A stretch of DNA of 64,000 nt from Bacillus sp. ZZV12-4809 (GTDB taxonomy: Bacteria > Bacillota > Bacilli > Bacillales > Cytobacillaceae). The position numbers and the translations under genes were made by a program. Location of the stretch: positions 434,001 to 498,000 of the forward strand of contig NZ_VCRN01000001.1 of assembly GCF_009849585.1 (NCBI RefSeq), read 5' to 3'. The notes under the pieces were generated by a model, which saw nothing but the letters and a program-made list of their open reading frames with translations, ran no database searches and was not told where the DNA came from. This document shows positions 61,207 through 64,000 of this stretch, in pieces (position 1 is the stretch's first letter; every line of letters starts with the position of its first letter).

Positions 61207-61236
61207 AAAAAAAAGACCCCTTCGGCAAGGAGCCTT
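61207..61236 (-). terminator. minus-strand terminator
   Basis: Minus strand GGCTCCTT/AAGGGGTC stem with wobble pairs and eight Ts; likely ends the small gene at 61339. Confidence 0.7.
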
Positions 61237-61338
61237 TGACTTGGATATTTTTCCGTCAGCATGAATGACTGCCCTCCATCGTTAAAATGGTTGGCTGCAA
61301 TGGATCATTTCCAGCTTAAACTCAACTCAAGTTTTGTA

Positions 61339-61503
61339 TCATAGCCCGCCACATTCAGGAGGTTTTTCCTTTTCTCCTTCAGCAAAATCGCAGCCTTCTG
61401 CAACTGATTCAAGGCCATACTCTGTAGTGCTGATATCCTTAGAACCCTGATCATGTATGGTGCTGCTTAATTCCTTACCCTGCTCTTCTTTATTTTCTCT
61501 CAT
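61339..61503 (-). CDS. 54-residue acidic protein
   Basis: ATG 61503 lies behind GGAGG at seven bases. The sequence begins MRENKEEQGKELSSTIHDQG and ends EKPPECGGL, with many Glu/Asp/Lys, two cysteines and no hydrophobic helix. A terminator follows. Too short for usual cut-offs; no family recognised. Confidence 0.6.
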   Translation of the reverse strand: MRENKEEQGKELSSTIHDQGSKDISTTEYGLESVAEGCDFAEGEKEKPPECGGL

Positions 61504-61663
61504 GAGTTTACCTCCGCCCTTTTTATAAGAAGTTTTCTCTTAGAGGATTCAGGTTATTCATGCAGAGGAATTCTTGGGATGTGTATTGCAGAGTTATACT
61601 GTAATTTCGCAGCACAGCTCTCCCTTACGCTGAGCATAAAAAAGCCTAACACTTGGAATCGAT

Positions 61664-62224
61664 CTACAGCTCAATCTGCTTAATGACTTTTGCCGGGTTT
61701 CCGCCCACTACCGTATTAGCCGGGACGTCTTTGTTAACGACCGCACCTGACGCGATCACTGCATTGTCCCCAATTGTTACACCTGGATTAATGACAGCAC
61801 TTCCCCCAATCCATACATTGTTTCCAATCGTAATCGGTTTTGCATATTCCCTGCCTGAATTGCGTTCAGCAGGGTGAAGCGGATGAGTTGCCGTATAGAT
61901 ATGTACGCCGGGTGCAAGCATGCAATTATCTCCAAAACGCACTTCACAAACATCCAGGATGGTACAGTCAAAATTCGCAAAAAAGTTTTCTCCTACATGG
62001 GTATTATAGCCGTAATCAAATCGGATATTGGGCTCCATATATACATTTTCCCCGGTAGACCCAAGCAGCTCCTTTAATAACTTTGTCCGCTTTTCTCCTT
62101 CTGTCTCCAGAGTCTGATTGTACATTCTGACCTTTCGTCTTGCTTCCCCGCGTTCCTTTAATAATACCGGATCGGCAGGATCATACATTTCTCCGGCCAG
62201 CATTTTTTCTTTTTCTGTTTTCAT
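61664..62224 (-). CDS. maa: maltose/galactoside O-acetyltransferase
   Basis: 186 residues: N-terminal helical region [20 protein letters not shown] typical of Maa, followed by left-handed beta-helix hexapeptides ([38 protein letters not shown]). The catalytic histidine is in [14 protein letters not shown] near residue 113. It moves acetyl from CoA to sugar 6-OH groups. Confidence 0.93.
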   Translation of the reverse strand: MKTEKEKMLAGEMYDPADPVLLKERGEARRKVRMYNQTLETEGEKRTKLLKELLGSTGENVYMEPNIRFDYGYNTHVGENFFANFDCTILDVCEVRFGDNCMLAPGVHIYTATHPLHPAERNSGREYAKPITIGNNVWIGGSAVINPGVTIGDNAVIASGAVVNKDVPANTVVGGNPAKVIKQIEL

Positions 62225-62265
62225 TTAATGACCTGCTTTCCAGAAAATATTCAAATAAAGAACTG

Positions 62266-62289
62266 AAAAAAGGACAGTATTCCTGTCCC
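62266..62289 (-). terminator. terminator of zinc-finger gene
   Basis: GGACAG...CTGTCC stem with six Ts on the minus strand. Confidence 0.75.
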
Positions 62290-62297
62290 CTGTTACC

Positions 62298-62507
62298 TTA
62301 GCGCGACGCTTTAGGCGGCTGGCAAACGTCACATTTGCGCTGGTGATTATTTTTGAATTTCGTAAATGTTTTTTCAAACTGGCTTCCGCATGCACATTGA
62401 AAAAGCAGCTTTTGAGAAAAACCATGATATTCCGTCGATAGCAGTTTACTATCCGAGTTCTTCTCAACGAACTCGTTAATTTTGCTGATGGTCCATCGTT
62501 TATTCAT
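62298..62507 (-). CDS. small zinc-ribbon protein
   Basis: ATG 62507 follows GGAGGG. The 69 residues begin NKRWTISKINEFVEKNSDSK, with a beta segment LLSTEYHGFSQKLLFQCACG and final CDVCQPP. The C-x-C and C-x-x-C pairs make one zinc site. The plan recurs in phage-borne DNA-binding modules (DUF723-like), often near homing nucleases, but no such gene is here. Confidence 0.7.
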   Translation of the reverse strand: MNKRWTISKINEFVEKNSDSKLLSTEYHGFSQKLLFQCACGSQFEKTFTKFKNNHQRKCDVCQPPKASR

Positions 62508-62638
62508 TACATGACCCTCCATATTTATACTCAGAGCGGAGGCTTTCTCGGCATCCGTTTCACTATGAGTGCTTATTTATAATTCTTAAGTTCCTCATTA
62601 TAACACAAAGGGGCAAGTTCATTATCATGTCCAATAAG

Positions 62639-63355
62639 TTAGCATCTTACATATTTCCGTTTAAAGCCAATCTTTCCTCTGTCTACTTCCTTCTGGATAT
62701 TATCTGAGGCCTTCAGGATGGCACTTTTTTTCTTACCCCTTTTCATTTCGACCGGCCCAATGGCTTTTGCAATTTCAACTGCCTTTTCATGGAGCGGCAC
62801 AAATGAAACACCCACAGTATATACGAAATTATTCATTGCGGATTTGGTTCGCTCGGGAGAATCGTGAATAGTGTCTTTCACTTTATCAAGCATTTTAGCC
62901 AGCTTCTCTTCTGAAAATTCAGCGTCCGGACGATTTCCCAAAAGCCAGCAGTAGCAGCTCCAGCCACCAGACATCCGCAGTTCTTCCCCGCTTTCGATCC
63001 ATTTATCTGCAACTTCCTGTGCAATATCACTTTCAGCTAATGTAACAGCAACCACATAATCGGACAGCATATAAAAATAGGCTTTATCCATCCAGCGGTC
63101 AAAATCCGCTTCCGTCATAGCTTCAGGATCTGCAATGACACCTGCAAAGTACATGGCATCGTAGTTTCCTGTAGCGTATAGCTCCTCTGCCAAAGGCTGA
63201 TTCCTTTTTATTTTTTTAGCAATTGGCTTCATTGCACCTGTTGCCACTCCAAAAAGCGGCTCATGCGCACCATTTGATATGTACATTTTCTTGGTCCGTT
63301 CCTTGCCAAGAGCTTCGAGCTCCTGCATAACCGTCTGCAAATCCACTTTAAGCAC
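62639..63355 (-). CDS. DNA alkylation repair-family protein (AlkD-like)
   Basis: 238 residues with the family core: YISNGAHEPLFGVATGAMKPIAKKIK, YDAMYFAGVIADPEAMTEADFDRWM and GGWSCYCWLLGNRPDAEFSEEKLAKML. These are helical HEAT-like repeats of the DNA alkylation repair family (PF08713-type), in which AlkD removes N3- and N7-alkyl purines. It has its own ribosome site and is a distinct paralogue of 4688-5356. Confidence 0.85.
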   Translation of the reverse strand: MLKVDLQTVMQELEALGKERTKKMYISNGAHEPLFGVATGAMKPIAKKIKRNQPLAEELYATGNYDAMYFAGVIADPEAMTEADFDRWMDKAYFYMLSDYVVAVTLAESDIAQEVADKWIESGEELRMSGGWSCYCWLLGNRPDAEFSEEKLAKMLDKVKDTIHDSPERTKSAMNNFVYTVGVSFVPLHEKAVEIAKAIGPVEMKRGKKKSAILKASDNIQKEVDRGKIGFKRKYVRC

Positions 63356-63392
63356 TTCCTTCCATTATTAATGTTAAGTTCTCTTATGCGCC

Positions 63393-64000
63393 TCAAGAAC
63401 CCAAGTATTCTGTTTTCAGTTCAATCTCTTTTACTTCCTTATCGCAATAGACCTTATAGGCCCTTGCGCCGGGTCTAGAGCTTACGATTCGGCTGACCTC
63501 CTCCTCAATAAAGTGGATAGCCACTCCATCATCCGCTGCAATTCCAGGCTTTACTTTATCAGAAGCCAAAAGCTCATGGTAGGCAGGCCTTCTTTCCGCT
63601 TCGCCATCGTAATGAGGACAATTGCTTCCTTTTAAGAACCCCAGGCATGTTAAAGGCTCCAATTTATCTCCATAAGAATCCGTAACCCCTTCTTCAAACC
63701 AGCAAATGGATCCTGCGCTGATGCCGGCTAATACGATCCCTTGATCCCATGCCTTTCTTAGAATCTTATCTAATTCCCATTCTTTCCATAATGCCAATAA
63801 ATTCTTCGTATTTCCGCCTCCAACATAGATGATATCTTTATCTAAAATAAACCCCTCTATATCCCTTGTTGGCGGCTTAAATAAAGATAAGTGGGACGGC
63901 TGGCATTTCTGTTTTTCAAAAAAGTCATAAAACCATTTAATGCAGATATCGGAATCACCTGTTGCAGTAGGCACATAACAGACTTTAGGATTTTCTTTAC
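63393..64000 (-). CDS. peptidase E-like class I glutamine amidotransferase-fold protein (5' partial)
   Basis: The frame runs off the right edge; before PTATGDSD it continues KENPKVCYV, so the start lies outside the window. Key parts are DIIYVGGGNTKNLLALWKEW and VLAGISAGSICWFEEG, where serine in the nucleophile elbow G-x-S-A-G-S matches peptidase family S51 (peptidase E, cyanophycinase). The histidine in NCPHYDGEAERRP completes the site. S51 enzymes cut Asp-X dipeptides. Confidence 0.88.
   Translation of the reverse strand, partial: KENPKVCYVPTATGDSDICIKWFYDFFEKQKCQPSHLSLFKPPTRDIEGFILDKDIIYVGGGNTKNLLALWKEWELDKILRKAWDQGIVLAGISAGSICWFEEGVTDSYGDKLEPLTCLGFLKGSNCPHYDGEAERRPAYHELLASDKVKPGIAADDGVAIHFIEEEVSRIVSSRPGARAYKVYCDKEVKEIELKTEYLGS

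Noticed and set aside
61777..62077. Plus- and minus-strand frames inside maa
   Set aside because: Shadows of the hexapeptide-repeat coding sequence.
1..64000. CRISPR arrays, tRNA or rRNA genes, insertion sequences
   Set aside because: No regularly spaced repeats, no tRNA-like cloverleaf or rRNA stretch, and no transposase were seen on either strand.

Overview
The window reads as chromosomal DNA of a low-GC Gram-positive Bacillaceae (Bacillus/Cytobacillus-like). Supporting signs are strong GGAGG ribosome sites, frequent TTG/GTG starts, intrinsic terminators, a T-box leader before proS, a c-di-AMP (ydaO-type) riboswitch, lipobox lipoproteins, and families typical of Bacillus (YhgE/Pip, DUF3231, DUF2512, DUF4256, DUF402). 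No rRNA, tRNA, insertion sequence, CRISPR array or complete prophage was seen.

Layout. 1-3.6 kb: a PAP2 phosphatase cut by the window edge, then glycerate kinase with a DASS-family carrier. 3.7-19.8 kb: mostly minus-strand single-gene units (CHAP amidase, DNA alkylation repair, VOC, Nudix, GNAT, DinB, nucleotidyltransferase, PadR with a DUF2812 membrane protein, MOSC, MerR-TipAS with a high-GC TIM-barrel gene, ATP-grasp, flavin monooxygenase), including several decayed genes. 19.9-26.5 kb: an interrupted CueP copper-protein gene, a DHOD-like/membrane fusion, a 3D-domain wall protein, VOC, ArsR, DUF3231 and a GRDP-like Cys-rich protein. 26.5-36 kb: MaoC, GNAT, an ABC exporter pair, modAB, DUF4256, a glutamate symporter behind the c-di-AMP riboswitch, DUF2500, nitronate monooxygenase. 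36-48 kb: GNAT, LprI-like lipoprotein, Nudix, small membrane proteins, decayed GrpB and an unknown gene, an Mrr-like protein, isochorismatase, proS, DUF1284, DUF3291, flavin reductase with a divergent helix-turn-helix regulator, cytidine deaminase, a GNAT remnant. 48-55 kb: YhgE/Pip, a cyclic-phosphate receiver-like protein, and an operon of membrane carrier, carbamoylase and M20 amidohydrolase. 55-64 kb: GlpQ, class A beta-lactamase with divergent blaR1-blaI, DUF2512, manganese catalase, sugar acetyltransferase, a second DNA alkylation repair protein and a peptidase E-like protein.

Working together. The clearest circuits are bla/blaR1/blaI with two near-identical operator boxes, PadR-DUF2812 with palindromic sites, the MerR promoter with a 19-bp spacer, the divergent flavin reductase/HTH pair with twin operators, proS under a T-box, and gltP under a c-di-AMP switch with its own terminator.

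The most unusual signal is in cueP. An in-frame TGA sits exactly where the first conserved copper-ligand cysteine is expected, and a perfect hairpin follows 12 nt later. This could be a selenocysteine codon or a simple nonsense mutation. The second explanation gains weight because at least eight other small genes here are broken by single-base deletions or stops. All calls are from reading the sequence; no database search was run.
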